From Archilochus colubris (taxonomy: Eukaryota; Chordata; Aves; Apodiformes; Trochilidae), in assembly GCA_023079485.1 (NCBI GenBank), contig CM041084.1:105176967-105240966 (forward strand): a DNA stretch of 64,000 nt. Reading direction: 5' to 3'. The notes beneath the pieces were generated by a model. It saw nothing but the letters and a program-made list of their open reading frames with translations, ran no database searches and had not been told where the DNA came from. Positions 38,301 through 51,000 of this stretch are shown here, piece by piece. The translations under genes and the position numbers were made by a program. Within the stretch, counting starts at the first letter, position 1. Each line of letters opens with the position of its first letter.

Positions 38301-39743
38301 TGGAAGCTACTGTTCTACATTACAAACTGCAGTTGTCACAGACCACTGAAGACCTCTCAGCTGACAGTAATTTTCAGTCATTTTATTAGGCATTCAGGAT
38401 CAAATTGAGCCAATGACTTGGATGTGACAGGTTTTGTAATATCAGACTAAGCTCTGGAACCATTTAGCCCCAGATATTTTGGAGCGGTGTTTTGTCAACA
38501 AAGAATTTTAAAATGTTGGACTTTTTTACTTTTTGATCTATAAGGCATTTTTCATGACTTTTTAAGAATAGCTTTGCAACAGAATTAGCAAAAATGTAGG
38601 AAGTATTTGGTATACTACAATTCTCTCCATTTTATTTTCCACTCAGAAATACCTTAGTGCAAAGCTTTTCTCTCTTCAGCTTGACTGGAACTTAAACTTT
38701 GTTCAATATTTACAAGCTGTGTTGCTAATCTGTGCTCAGTTTTATTTTAACAAACTTGCTATGTCCTTAACCTTTCTGCCTTCACACAGGTCAAGCAGTG
38801 TAGCCTCAGAAGTAGTCACGTAGCAAGTCATATCATTAGTGACATTAATTAGTCTGCAATACAATGATAATTGTCACCTGCATTCTGCACAGAGCCCTGG
38901 GGAAGCCTTACTCAGGCAACATGCAATATGTAAGCACTGGTGTCAGTGTCTGAAGCAGGTTGTACCCATTATATCTCAAGGAGAGTGGAAGGCCATCTTG
39001 TCCAGCAATCCTTGATGGTCATGTGTATCTGCATCACTACTAAGTCCACAAGAGTGGCAGCAATTCTTTTTCGTGTTCATCTGGATAACTGATACATTTC
39101 TGCATGTAAAGTGAACCCAAAAACATTTTGGGAGTAAGCAAACGGGTAATAATTTTTGGAAGTCACACAGAGATTTGCAAGCACCTCACTAGTGCTGAGG
39201 CACTTCACCGGTGCCCTGGTCACCACAGCCACAGCAAGACCAGTGTCTTCATCACCCTTTTTACAGGGACTGAGTTCTCTCTCTCAGCATGGAGATGCTC
39301 AGCATCTTCTGCCTGGTCCAGAGGCAGCCTGCAGGAGCAGGTTGACTCAATTCCCCTGCAGTTGGTTCCTTGGGTGGAGAAGCAGACAAGAGGGGATTGT
39401 CCCTGACAGCATCTGTGGTAATGTGTGGAATCACATAAGGATGGGAGAAAGCTACACCAATACTTACCTGAATATTGCACACCTGACCTCACTATCTCAT
39501 TTTCTCTCGTTAGCTCCTCAAAAGCTGCTGCAAACAGCTCAGTTGTCTTCTTGACTCTCAGATGTGCTTGGTGCCAGCTTTGACCCATGGCTTCCTACCT
39601 GGGGCTCCCTCCTTTCTATTGGGAAGATGGACAGGGCCTGCCACCCAACCCAACAGCACCCCAGACTTCAAAAGGTCTATTCATTTTGTGACACTGAGCT
39701 TCAAGAGCCAAGGTCATGTCTATGTAAAGGCTTAAAAATTTAA

Positions 39744-39761
39744 TTTTTTTTTTTTTTTTTT
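39744..39761. repeat. Poly(T) tract, 18 bases
   Basis: An uninterrupted T run between AT-rich flanks. No retroposon body is recognised on the minus strand. Confidence 0.85.
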
Positions 39762-39764
39762 AAT

Positions 39765-42700
39765 TTCCCAGTGTTCCTAATTCTGGCTTAGCTCCACCAG
39801 CTCTAGCAACATGAGGATCCCGGAGGTAAACCAGTTGCCAGCACAACTAATACCACATAATTTCATCCCACTCATAGCAGTTTAATCAATATAGCATTAA
39901 AAATTCTGGCAGCAGCCAGGCTACAGGAGGGCTCCCCATATTACTTATATTGATGGATATGAACTTGCAGAGAACAGGAAATCTTCAGAGCATCCTCTAA
40001 ACACAAAAGAGGCCTGAGGGACAACACTGGTTTGGCTGAGGGAGTGAGAACTGGTTTGCAGGGGTCTACTCATATGGAGTATGGTATGCATTAGCCCAGC
40101 TTTGGTAGATAGGACAGGGAGATCATAGCCATAAGGGTGTCATAAAATGATTATCATTAGTGTTGTGTTGTCCTCACATTCCTTTAGCACTGCCTAGAAT
40201 TAAGTCAGAAGAAGAGGCACTTGCCTCCAAAATGCTGAAAATTGACACGTAAATTAAGTGACAATATACTACTTTAAGTTCTGATTTACACCAAGAGATT
40301 CTAGAAGCAGGGAAAAAAAACCTCAAACAAAAAGACAAAGGAAGTAATTTTGAGTGGGAAAACCCCCCAAACAAACGAAACAACTCTACATAAAGTCCCA
40401 GTTATTCGCTGTGGGTCTCAAACTTCACCAGCCATAAAATATGTGTGATGGGCAAGTGAAAGAAGACCATCCTACCTGCCAGCTATTCACAATACAACTC
40501 CAACAGCAGGTTTTGTCTGAGAACACTGATGTCCATTTTATTAGTATGAATAAAGGGAGTTCTTTCACATTTAGCTATATCCAGAAGGGCAATAGTCCAT
40601 AAATCAATACATGGCATGGCTTTGCTTTTCCAGTCCATCAGTATAATTCTTTTGGCTGCCAGTGCTACTCTCAGGAGTCATCTCTTTTCCCATTTATTCA
40701 AATTATGTAGCAAGTTGGTGAATTCCAATACCAGCACTGCTGCAGCTTTGTCTAAATTGATTTCCAGGACTAACTCCATTTATCTAAGAACATCGTTCCA
40801 GAAACTGAGTGTTCCATAGATGTTTCACATCTAAAATATGAGGGTACTTTAGTCAGTGCTAAATCTACAACTGTAAACACAGATAGAAGTTGATGAGTAT
40901 GCACAGATCTTGTAAACAATTTTTCATGTTATGCTCTACTGTTTTGGTCAACTGAGTTCTTCTGAGAAGAGGAAGACAAATCTATTCCAATCATACGGTT
41001 TTCTCCCTGAATTTTGGAGACTACAGATTGGCTGGGGTTTCTGATCCAAAGTTGGAGACAGAATTCTGAATACAAGTATCCAGCAGAATGAGAGCTTCCT
41101 CAGTATCCTTTTGGTAAAAGCACTGCTACACCTCTAAGGAAGTAGCTAATTATGTCACATCTGGCTGATCAGTTCTGCTGAAGACAATGAGAATCCCAAC
41201 TGAAGAAAAATAATTCCTTGTAATAGACTCTCTAATCTACTTGCTGTCATATTTTATTAATACAGACATTCCCCAAAAAGGTGTATTACTGATAATATAG
41301 AAACATAAAGATGTATCTATAACATATTAGAAATGTTGGGGGTTTTTTTGATAGTGTGAAATTATTGCAACTTTAATTATTTTCTTTTGGATTTTATTAG
41401 GACTCTCAGTTCTTCAAAAATAACTTTATTTGTAGCATTGTAACCACTGTTGTTCTACTGTGGTAAGATCTCAAGCTAAGTTCAGGAATGAATCTTCTGA
41501 ACTCATTGTAGAATATAAATCAGGCAAATATTTCAAAGAATTATTAAAAATCAGGATCATAATCTATAATTTTGCTTCTGACTCTAAAACTAGGAAGCTG
41601 TAAAAGCTCCATTACATAGCATATGACTCTGTGCAGGCTTATGCCTGGTTTCTCTGGCATCTTGTTCAGTAGGTGTTTGTCTAGCATTGTCACTGCAATT
41701 TTTATTGTAGCGCATGATGCGTGCAGATGTGCTTCATCAACATCCCATGAGGAAAAGATTCTCTGCTCAGTATTGTTTCTCCCAGATGACGTCTACCTTA
41801 TAGAATAACTTTCTGGGCTACCTCCTCTGGGACCAGGTAACCATTTAAATTCTCTGGGTTTTGGTGTTTTAACAAGGATTTAATTACAAAGGTAAGTGTA
41901 TGCACCTGCTAAGATAGTCCTAATTATTTGATAATGGGGCAATCTTTCTCAATACAACCAGGTTTTGTGGTGGCAAGCTACACTAATGAAGCACACTGAG
42001 AGAACAAATCCTCTCCACGTTGAAAGGCTTATTTAAATTAAAGAAATCTGTGAAGATTGAGAGGGTTTTGTTGGGTTTTTTTTTTCATCACTCATATTGA
42101 CAACTGTGGAGCGAATGTTCATGGAGTCCCCCTGTTACTGCTGGAGGACGCTTGGTTGTGTTTTTGCTGTGTGTGACTTCATTAAGTAATATGTGGCATC
42201 CTGTTTTAATGACAGTCTCAGACATTTTTATCTCATCTGTTGCTTTTGAAAGCTGGTTTATATCTAGAGCTACTCAGTTGGAACCAATCAGTAGCATTTC
42301 AGCAGTGTTACTGTATTTCCTTCATCCAGTACATCTGCTGCAGGCCTGTGTGGAATGCAGTATCCTATCCTGTGGGTCAGTATCCTATTTTAGTTTTCAG
42401 AAACTCACACCTTATAGTCAGCCCTTTGCCAATTTACAATTGCAGAAGCCAGAAGCTAAACTACAGTGTTACAACTTTCTAATCTCAGGCTAATAAAAAA
42501 AAGTAGGGGATCCATAAGCCAGATGGGTTCCAATGCCCCTGTCAGAAGCTATGTTGATCATATACCACTTGTTTTTTTTTGTTTCTTAATAACCAAAAAC
42601 ATGTTAGCATTAAAAAAGCAAATGCACTTGACAGCATCAATTCCATTATGGTTCCCAGTCATCTGCTTTATTGGGTTTGAAGGAATTTAGCCAGAGCACT

Positions 42701-45700
42701 CTATTTTCACTAGAATGTCATTATAAACTTTGCAGCTTAGGCAAATGGTAAGCAATTTGGAGGAAAATATTTTAAACTCTCTCTTTTTTTTAGGCAAGGG
42801 TGCATTTTATTTCCTTTCCTTTTAAAATAATTTTGCCTTTTTTATGGTTTTTGGGCTTGTTTTTTTCTTTGTTTTTTGCACTGAAGAAAGATCACTTTTT
42901 AAAACTTCAGTGTTTTTCAACAGTGAGACGAAAAATATTGACAAATTACAGATGATGAAACATGGCCAAATTTTATTCCATTTGCTGCTGAATGGTAGCT
43001 GTGCCAGTGGAATGGATGAAAATAATTCAACGTTCTAACCCTGAGGCAGACCCCAGATTATTGGAGCCCAAGCAGAATTTTCAGTATTTGGCCCATAAAT
43101 ATCAGAAGCTAAAAAAAAATAAAATAAAAAAAAATTAATTTCACTGCTTAGAAATTGTGCACAAAATCCACAGACAAAACCACTGATCTCTATTCTTCAG
43201 CACCTTTTAGGCAATTCCCATAGAGTTAAGTCCTCTCATCTTCATCTGCCCTCTTTTTGCTCATCTTAAAACAAAAAAAGAGGTAAGAAACCCCCCCAGC
43301 CTCAAAATAGACACAGAGGGAAGGAAAGGAATTTGTCTTCCTGTGCAATCCAAGTAGCAAAGTGAATCTTTTCAGCCAATTCCTCAGTGTCCTAGACATC
43401 GCTGTTATTAATGTGGCTGGGGGTGCATGCTGCTGATAATTACTGTTAGCTGGAATAATTAATAAGAATAATTGCTTGGTATGGTAAGAGAAGGGGAAGC
43501 TCTGGGAAGGGGAAGGAATAGGCTGGAAGAGTGATAGACTCCCTGAGCGCATTTTTATAGACAGGAAGTTCAGCAGAAAGCATCCTGAGAATAGAAGAAT
43601 TGTCTGGATGCCAAGGACAAAAGTTAAGACATATAAGGCTCAAGTGAGATTGGGGTAGCCCGAAATGCTGCAGTAAGGCCTAACCATGGAGATGTAAGAG
43701 AAATTAACTGCTATAGGTTTTAAAGAGATATAATATACTAGGGATTGTGGGGTGGTCTAAAATTAGAAGAGAAGGCTTTATTTCTGGTGCAAGACTATTA
43801 GAGACAGCCAGAAGTCAGGCACAATAGAGAGAAGTGGTGCCTGTGAGAGAGTTTTTGTGAAGTTTATCCCAGCTAGAGAGAGGACAAACTAGTCATTAGA
43901 AACAAAATATAGGTGCCAGGGGTGTGGAGAATGACCATGATTTTGGTATAATAGGAAAAATTTCCTGCATATTTTGCACTTAGGGAATGGCAGGCAGAGC
44001 TCTCAGTGCTGCCAGAAGCAGTGCTTGCAGCAGGGTTGGATGCAGGAACCCCCAGGGGTGGGCAGGCTGCTCCATGAAGCAGCTCTGCCCTTCCATACCC
44101 CCCACGGTACAAATTACTCCAGGAGATGCTGCTGCTGGACCATTTTGCATACCCAAAAACCTTCTCCTGCATAGGGCTGTGCTGACCACAGCACTCGCTG
44201 CCCCAATCCAACCCCAGCTACCTGCTGCCTCCTACCTCAGCCTGGCCAGCTGAATTCCTCATGAAACTGCTCTTGATCTGGTCTTGCAGCACAGGAGCTT
44301 CAGTAGTGGCTTGTTACTGGTCTTGATGGAGACATGAAGGTTCACTAGGGAATGATCACGTTGAACTGGAGGAAAGGGAAGCAAAAGCTGTCTCCAGAGA
44401 GATGGTGACAAGGTTCTGAATAATATCCTCTTTGGCCAGCACAGCTGAGACCAGGACAGAAGAAAGAAATTATCCTTGACCTCTCTCCTGACACCCACCA
44501 GGCACAGCCCAGAGTCTTCCATGGGCAGAGAAAGTCTTACAGTTTCCTAACCTTTACAGGACAAATTCAGGAGCTAAAAATCCATTTCTTTTTATTTATT
44601 TTGGTTTTAGTTCTTGTAGACCTGTAACACCAATGAGTTTCACAGCTCCTCTTTGGTTTGTGTGAAGACATATTCTCCTTTCATTAGTTTAGAAGAGCAC
44701 TTGTGCTCTCCCTCTTCTCCCTTGCTTTTTTCTGATGAGCTTGGCACTGTCTGTACACACACCATATACATAAATACCATCCCTACCTGCCATACACTCA
44801 ATAGGATATGCCTGTAAAATTAAAGTAAGCAAGGAAAGAAGAAATGGAAGTGAATACTGGAGAGTAGAAGCTATTAGCAATCAGAGCAATGACAATGTAA
44901 TAAAGAACAAGTGTGCTCCGAGTGACTTTTGGTTTGATGTTAGTCATATCATTTGCTAGAGACAAAGTATAGCATTTAATTCTGTCACAGGAGATAAGAA
45001 AAGCTTGTACGACAAGGTGTGACTGTGTATGATTTCACCTTCCTGGTATAAATCTTTTAGAGGAGAGCAACTGAAACTGAAAAAGATAGATATAGTTAAT
45101 TACTTCTGCCTGGCACAGGGTAAAATCCCATTACAAAGACTTCAGTCTGGATCTTGTCTTCCCCCATGACGCATCCTATATAAATTAATTAGGGTCATAC
45201 AACAAGAAGAGATGCCAGCCTGCCAATGCAGAAGACTGACATTCTATCTTTCCTGAAATAATGCTGAAATCTCTGTGGTTACCTTGGGCCCCATCCTGTT
45301 CCTGTTCCTGCTTTAGTGTTTTCTTAAGTCTGAGGTCAGTAGAAATTATTTTAAAGACCCATTCCTAGAAGCCAACCTCCAGAAGGGTATAGAAATTGTT
45401 AACAGCTTTTCCTTCAGCAACTGAAGTGAAATGTTGGTACAACACAAGTACAACTGGGTCTTGGTCTCTGATGAAGCCTCCTGACTGCTACCCCAGTATG
45501 AATAAGGGATCTAATGGCTGCTGCCAGCAGAAGGAATTCCTTCCTAAGCTTAAAAGCACACATTTTCTGTGTATAGTGTCTTACAAACAGGAAAGCCTCT
45601 AGAGCAGTGACTGCTATGAAAGTCTTTGTGAAAAGAACTTTTAAGCTGTATCTGTGAGGAACACCAAAATGTCTTGTCAAGGGGAACATTTGATAGTTTA

Positions 45701-46780
45701 TTTCAGGCCTAACCCATTTATTTAGTGATGTTTTCTTCATCTGGCCAAGCCTCATAGAAAACAGTGTCCTGAGGACTGACTTGACAGAGCACACAGAATG
45801 CCAGACAGCTTGTTTGCAACCTCCAAACCATCATGGCCAGAGCCAGATTGTTTAGCTGATACAGGAGTGTACCATGCACAATTTTACAAAGCAGTATTAG
45901 AGGTTCACATCTACCCTGAGAATCCTTTGCCAGGGGTTTGAATGCATTCCCTTGTTTAGGTCAATTTCTGAGCCCTCCAACTGCTACTGATACCTGAACT
46001 CCCTGGTTAATGGCATGGCCTTTGGTGCCACAAAGAAGCTGCAGCACCAGCTCAGTTCCTAAGCAAGTGGAAGCAACCAGGAGAAATCTGTGATGGGATA
46101 GTACTGCTGTACCAGTGTCCTTCCTCTTCTGCCTCAAGGCAAAGGGGCCTTGGCTCCTGTTTTGGTCTCAATCAACTGGAAGAGGGCATTTTTACTCTGG
46201 ATGTTGTGGATAGGCAATGACCTGCTGGGGAGGGGGCTGGGTCATCATTCCACTTCTGAGGTAAACACAAAAACTATGGGAAGCTGAGAGAGATGGGCCA
46301 GATAAGTAAGTGAATAAATAAATAAATGAGAGCAGCATCTGATCCTGCAAGGTACTGAATGCTTCCAGGGAAGGATTGAGTATGCAAGGGTGTCTCTGAA
46401 ATAGGGGAACATAGTGCAACAAGCTGCCTGTCCCTGTGAAATCAGACCTATGATGGTATCATCATTCTTGGTACTATTATTCTTGTTTCATCCCTTTTGG
46501 TTCCCCTTCTCTTTGTCCCATGTCTGTAACACATCTCAGACACCTTGAGGTCAGAAGGCACCATGTGCAAAGGCATGTCTTATATTAAAATCAGTCACTG
46601 ACAACAAAAGTATTCTCCTGAGACTTTTGGGAGCATCATGTGCTGTAGGATCTTGCTCCTTTCTGCCACAACACCCATCTCTTGAGTGCAGCAAGAGCAC
46701 CCACTTACTTGGTAGCTCTGCATGGGCTGTTGGTGATGGGGCTGCTGGGAATTGTGCTCTGAAAACCCAGCCAAACAAAG
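39765..46780. other. Mostly unique non-coding sequence
   Basis: No gene or interspersed repeat family is recognised. It contains an A-rich tract at about 43111-43133 and a short tetranucleotide repeat at 46313-46327. Several short overlapping frames around 43.98-44.25 kb reflect a local rise in GC. Confidence 0.5.
46313..46327. repeat. (AATA)n microsatellite, short
   Basis: Nearly four AATA units. Confidence 0.75.
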
Positions 46781-46781
46781 C

Positions 46782-46882
46782 ACTTAATCATCTGCTTAAC
46801 TTTAAGCACCTGAGTAGCTCCATGGAGTTCAATACAACTGCTCACGTGCCTGAAGTTAAGCGCATGCTTAAAAGATTTGTTG
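46782..46882. repeat. Imperfect palindromic repeat
   Basis: The left arm includes 'gcttaactttaagcacctga' (from 46794). The right arm includes 'ctcacgtgcctgaagttaag' (from 46841) and then 'cgcatgctta'. The two arms are complementary over about 35 positions with a few mismatches, around a loop containing 'ctccatggagttcaatac'. I recall similar 'tgcttaactttaagca...' palindromes as old dispersed repeats in reptile and bird genomes but cannot give a family name. The sequence shows no target duplication that I can see. Confidence 0.65.
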
Positions 46883-46889
46883 GATTAGG

Positions 46890-47260
46890 GCCCAAAAGAT
46901 TAGAACCCTATAAAAGTAGCCGTGATCTTTAAAATGGTGAAATGGTGTTCTTAATGGTAAAGAGAAAAATATTAACAACTCTAGAGAAGTCTGATGGTAA
47001 AAATAAAATCCTTTAAGTCTTTCACATGTATATTATGTATCAAGAGTTAAGGAAAAGCTAATAAAAATTTTAAAGGAGATACAGCAAAATAAAAAAAAAG
47101 GAAAGAAAACAAATCTGAAGAGTTTTTCTTGTCACCTGAAAGGCAGTGGAGATCAGTCAGGGAGAAAGTTAGAGTACAATGGCACAGGAAATGAAAACGA
47201 AGCAGCTAGTGAAGGCTTTCCATCTCTCCCACCTCCCCCCAACCCTCTTTAAATGAGGTA
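46890..47260. other. Unannotated spacer
   Basis: AT-rich sequence with a nine-base A run near 47091. The final part may be the weak 5' edge of the CR1 fragment that follows. Confidence 0.4.
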
Positions 47261-47264
47261 TTGA

Positions 47265-47965
47265 CTGACTTCTTCAAACCGAATCTTAAAAAGGGAGGCA
47301 AAGTTAACTACAGGTCAGCCTGTGTCAGGGTCACTAAGGCCAGTGGAGGAAATTACCTAAGGAAACTAAAATCTAGGACATATCCAGGACCTGGAGGAAA
47401 TGATGCTAGATGTTAAAAGATGTCTGGAAGGAAATCTTTGATTTACTGTCATAATTTAAGTGAGTTCTTAGAAAACAAGCAGCCACAGCATCGAACACAG
47501 GAGGAAGAAACTAAGCTCTTAAAACACCACCCTGCAACCTTGTATGAGACACAGTACAAGATAGATTCATAGGTTTTTCCAAACCATCAGCAAGGCAGGG
47601 GTGAAGGCAGGAAAAATGAGGTAGTGAGAGCTGTAGAGGCTCCATCCCTACCCTCCTTAACTTTCAAGCAGGTTGTGGTGCATGGTGAAGGGGCATGGCT
47701 ACTGCAGCGCCCTGGACAGCCCATGATAAAGTGCCACATGACAGTCTGCTACTGAAGCTAAAAGCAGCAGGAGCTCAGAACAGAAGAGAGGAGAAGATAA
47801 AAACACAGCTGAAAAACAATGTCACGCTGCAGAGAAGTGCTGAGTGGGGCCCCCGCAGGGACTATTGCGTGGACCTTTAAGGATTTCATGTTCGCATGAT
47901 TAACTAAGATGAAGAGGCCAGCTGCAAACTTTAATTTCCTGATGACACAAAGGGCCATGAACAAT
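47265..47965 (+). mobile_element. Old CR1 LINE fragment (reverse transcriptase)
   Basis: Three reverse-transcriptase landmarks occur in the right order on the plus strand. KKGGKVNYR is at about 47290-47316 (usual KKG...NYRPVSL). AHDKVPHDSLLLKLKAAG is at about 47719-47772 (usual AFDKVPH). FPDDTK is at 47935-47952 (usual FADDTKL catalytic box). Between the last two, 'gagtggggcccccgcaggga' fits the SGVPQGS loop. The landmarks lie in different frames, with indels between, so it is dead. The distance between the first two landmarks suggests an inserted or highly diverged segment at about 47.4-47.68 kb. Confidence 0.7.
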
Positions 47966-48032
47966 ATATATATAGGGTTTGAATTTGTAATGGCACTGGG
48001 CTAGTACATAGCAAAGGCTATTCAGAGTAGAC

Positions 48033-48053
48033 AAAAAAAAAAAAAAAAAAAAA
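48033..48053. repeat. Poly(A) tract, 21 bases
   Basis: An uninterrupted A run. No retroposon body of its own is recognised upstream, and it begins about 70 bases after the end of the CR1 fossil. Confidence 0.85.
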
Positions 48054-48054
48054 G

Positions 48055-51000
48055 TGCTCTTCAGGTTTATTGGTGCTTCATAACCACACAACAAGGTTGT
48101 TTCCCAGATGATTTTGCTTGTGGAGACACAAACATTAAAAACAAGAAACGGTGAAAAATTACAATAAAACCAAAGAACAGAATGCAATTACCAACAAATC
48201 TTCTGTTATTATCAGTCTCAGGTAATGATTAAAAATTGTAAGTACTTCTCAAAATGGATCAGGAACAAACACATATAATTTAAAAGAAGCAAAAGCTGCT
48301 TCTAGACTACTTCCACGTGCTGGCCCATGGAATGAAGGCGATGGATGAATGCTTGTAGTAGTCAGCTTTACAGAAAGCTGATGCCTAAACATACTGAGGC
48401 AAATACTAGCCCTACTCTGGTGCTTCAGAGGTACTTTAATGATGGCACAGAAATGTCTGTGCACCTGCAACCTCCAAAAAGCCCAGCAGAGTCCAAGTCA
48501 TCTAATTCACTAAATTATAAATGTCATATAGAAATAGAAAACATACTCTAATTTTATGAAAAAGCAAGTCTCATATTATTTATATAATACATCAGCAATG
48601 CCAGGCACTATTTTCCTTCTTGGTTCTCTCTCCGTATTCAGTTAATATTCCTATTGCTAGCTTTGCTATTGTAACTCCATACGCAGGGTCTGAGGTTAGG
48701 GACTCTGCTAAGAAAGCTGGTGTTGATAAAAGCTACATCTCTTGGTATTTTCTGCACTTTATAAACTCAAAGGCAACCCAAACCCCACATTTTTCATACG
48801 TAACTAGTTTCACATAATTTAATATTATCTGGGAGGTGACAAGAAATAATTAACCTATTTTGAGAAAACACAGGAATTTATAGGAGGAATGTAATTCATG
48901 AAGTAATAATTTAAAACTGGCCCTTTAATGCATTTCAACAACTCAGAGATAAATACTGTGGAATGTTTCACATTATACAAGAGTCTACCTTAATCTAAGT
49001 GAGCTGAAGAGTCAGACTAAAAGCATCTCACATAAATTCAAACCACAGTTCCAAATATTCCTGCTGCAATATTGATACATGAGTAGAAAAATTTTGGCTG
49101 GGAATTTTTAGAGAGAAATATGTCACTTGATAAAAAGCAAGCACTTTTGCAGCAGTATGTTGGATTTCAGTGAAATATTGTTGGAAAAGCATAACTAAAA
49201 TATTCCATTAAACTTTTTTGGAATGTTATATTGCTTTTTTGTCAAAATTCTTTCTCCTCCATTTGAAAATTTTATCTAACCTAATAGCTCAAATCAGGAC
49301 AAGGCAAGTCAATTCATTAAACACTGTTTCATAAGAAACATTAGATCTTTCATTTTCAGTGTGTGCCAGAGCAGAAACAACAGTTTCTCCCTGAAGTTGA
49401 TAAGCCCTGGGTTTCTGAAGCCCCCTGGCAGCACACTTGGGGTTGCTGTTACCCTGGTGGCATTTTCTAACCACCTGAGACTTCCTGAAGACCACAGGCC
49501 CACCTATAAGCATGGTCTGCATTTCCCTACAAAGTTCACTCAAAGGCCAAAGTACCCAAACAATCAGGAAATGTACTGGGTATTAAACCAGCAGCAATCT
49601 ATGATGGAGAGCAGGTACCTGTCAAATATTTCTTGAATGGTCCTTGAAGCCATCCATCAGGCCCTTTCTGAAATTAGGCAATGGGTGGGTGTGCTAAATG
49701 AGAGACAGAAGCTCATCGAGTACTGAAGCCTAGCATAACATTTTAATTGCCACTTAAATCACACTTAACCAAGAGCTGGGATTTGGGGCAGCAATCTTAG
49801 ACTCTTAACTTATCCTCCTGACCAAATTATAAGATGAAAAACAAGAGCTCTCTGATATTTCCCTGGAAAGTATTAAGGATAAATAATAGGTACCAAGAAG
49901 GGGAGAAAATGTTATCTTTCTATCACAGGTTAATAATTGGCTGAAGATGTTTACCTGAGTTGTTGGTAATGATAGCCTCTGGCGCATCAATACAAGTGGA
50001 AAGCATGCTGTCTTGAATGAAATACGGAAGAAAAACCTTTTATAGCTCCCCTTACTCCCCCAAAAAAGAGTGGTCTGATAGCAAGAGGCTTTTAAAGGTG
50101 AAGAACCTTCCTCAAGCTGTTATTTTTGAGGAAACCAGCCCAAGTACACCAAGCTTGTTGTCAAGAAACCCTGTGCCAGTGTTATTTGCATTTGCCTTGA
50201 AGGTGTCAAACACCCAGTGCTCAAGGGAGAGTGGAGCAGGAGAGGAAGAAAACCCCCTCCTTTATCTTTTATTTTCACTGGGTCCCTTTGCAGAGCTTTG
50301 CCACAGTGTGTTTCCTTTGTTTGGAGGGGTATTCCCTCGCACAAGGCTTTCTGCCAAGCCACTTCTGTGTGAAGCTCAGAAGAAAATGGCCCATCAGGTC
50401 CTGAGTTCCTATCACTATCAATACTCTCCATATAATGGAAGTGACGGCAAGACTCCTGGAGTAACAGATGCTCCATATGTGTACATGAAATTGCATCAAA
50501 GAAGCCGCGCTGCTCCAGCCCTTCCTCACATCCATGGAGATTGAGCTAATTGATGGGAATGAAAATAGCTGAACTGCAAGTGTGAGCCAAGGAAGTGTTG
50601 GGGGTCCAAGAAAAACTGCTCTTGGCTTATGTCACTAAACAGCTTAAGTTTCAATTTTGAAAATTACTTCAGTTTTACTTAAATAATTCTGTCTGCCAAG
50701 CAGCCAATTTGGGGAACTGATGAATGACAATGTTGCCCCATCTGCACTGAATGCAATATCCATTTTATATGACCTGTAGCAAAAAGGGAGGGAAGCATTA
50801 TATTCCCAGCTTCTCCCTGGCACTCTCTGTAAGAACTAAATAGAGATAGGGTAGAGAATCAATAAAAGAGTAGTTTGTTCACATGGGAAAGGAACAAAGG
50901 CGACGATTGCCTCCTGCACTGGAGCTGTGCTGAGTGCATTGCTGAGCAGATTCTTTTATCCACATGCTCTGGGACTAGCACGGCCATACGAAACAAGTCT

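Larger units (their letters stand above)
31920..39740. other. Mostly unique non-coding sequence
   Basis: No gene is recognised. It includes the two related poly(A)-tailed segments at 33.84 and 35.29 kb, a C-rich run at 34508-34524 and a patch with several CpG at about 34.92-35.31 kb. Several short open frames at 37.2-37.8 kb and 39.1-39.6 kb are unrecognised. Confidence 0.5.

Noticed and set aside
39128..39588. Overlapping open frames of 92-132 codons
   Set aside because: Both strands are open at once, with no motif. Local composition is the likely cause.
43873..44253. Five overlapping frames of 66-112 codons on both strands
   Set aside because: This reflects a local GC rise without recognisable protein features.
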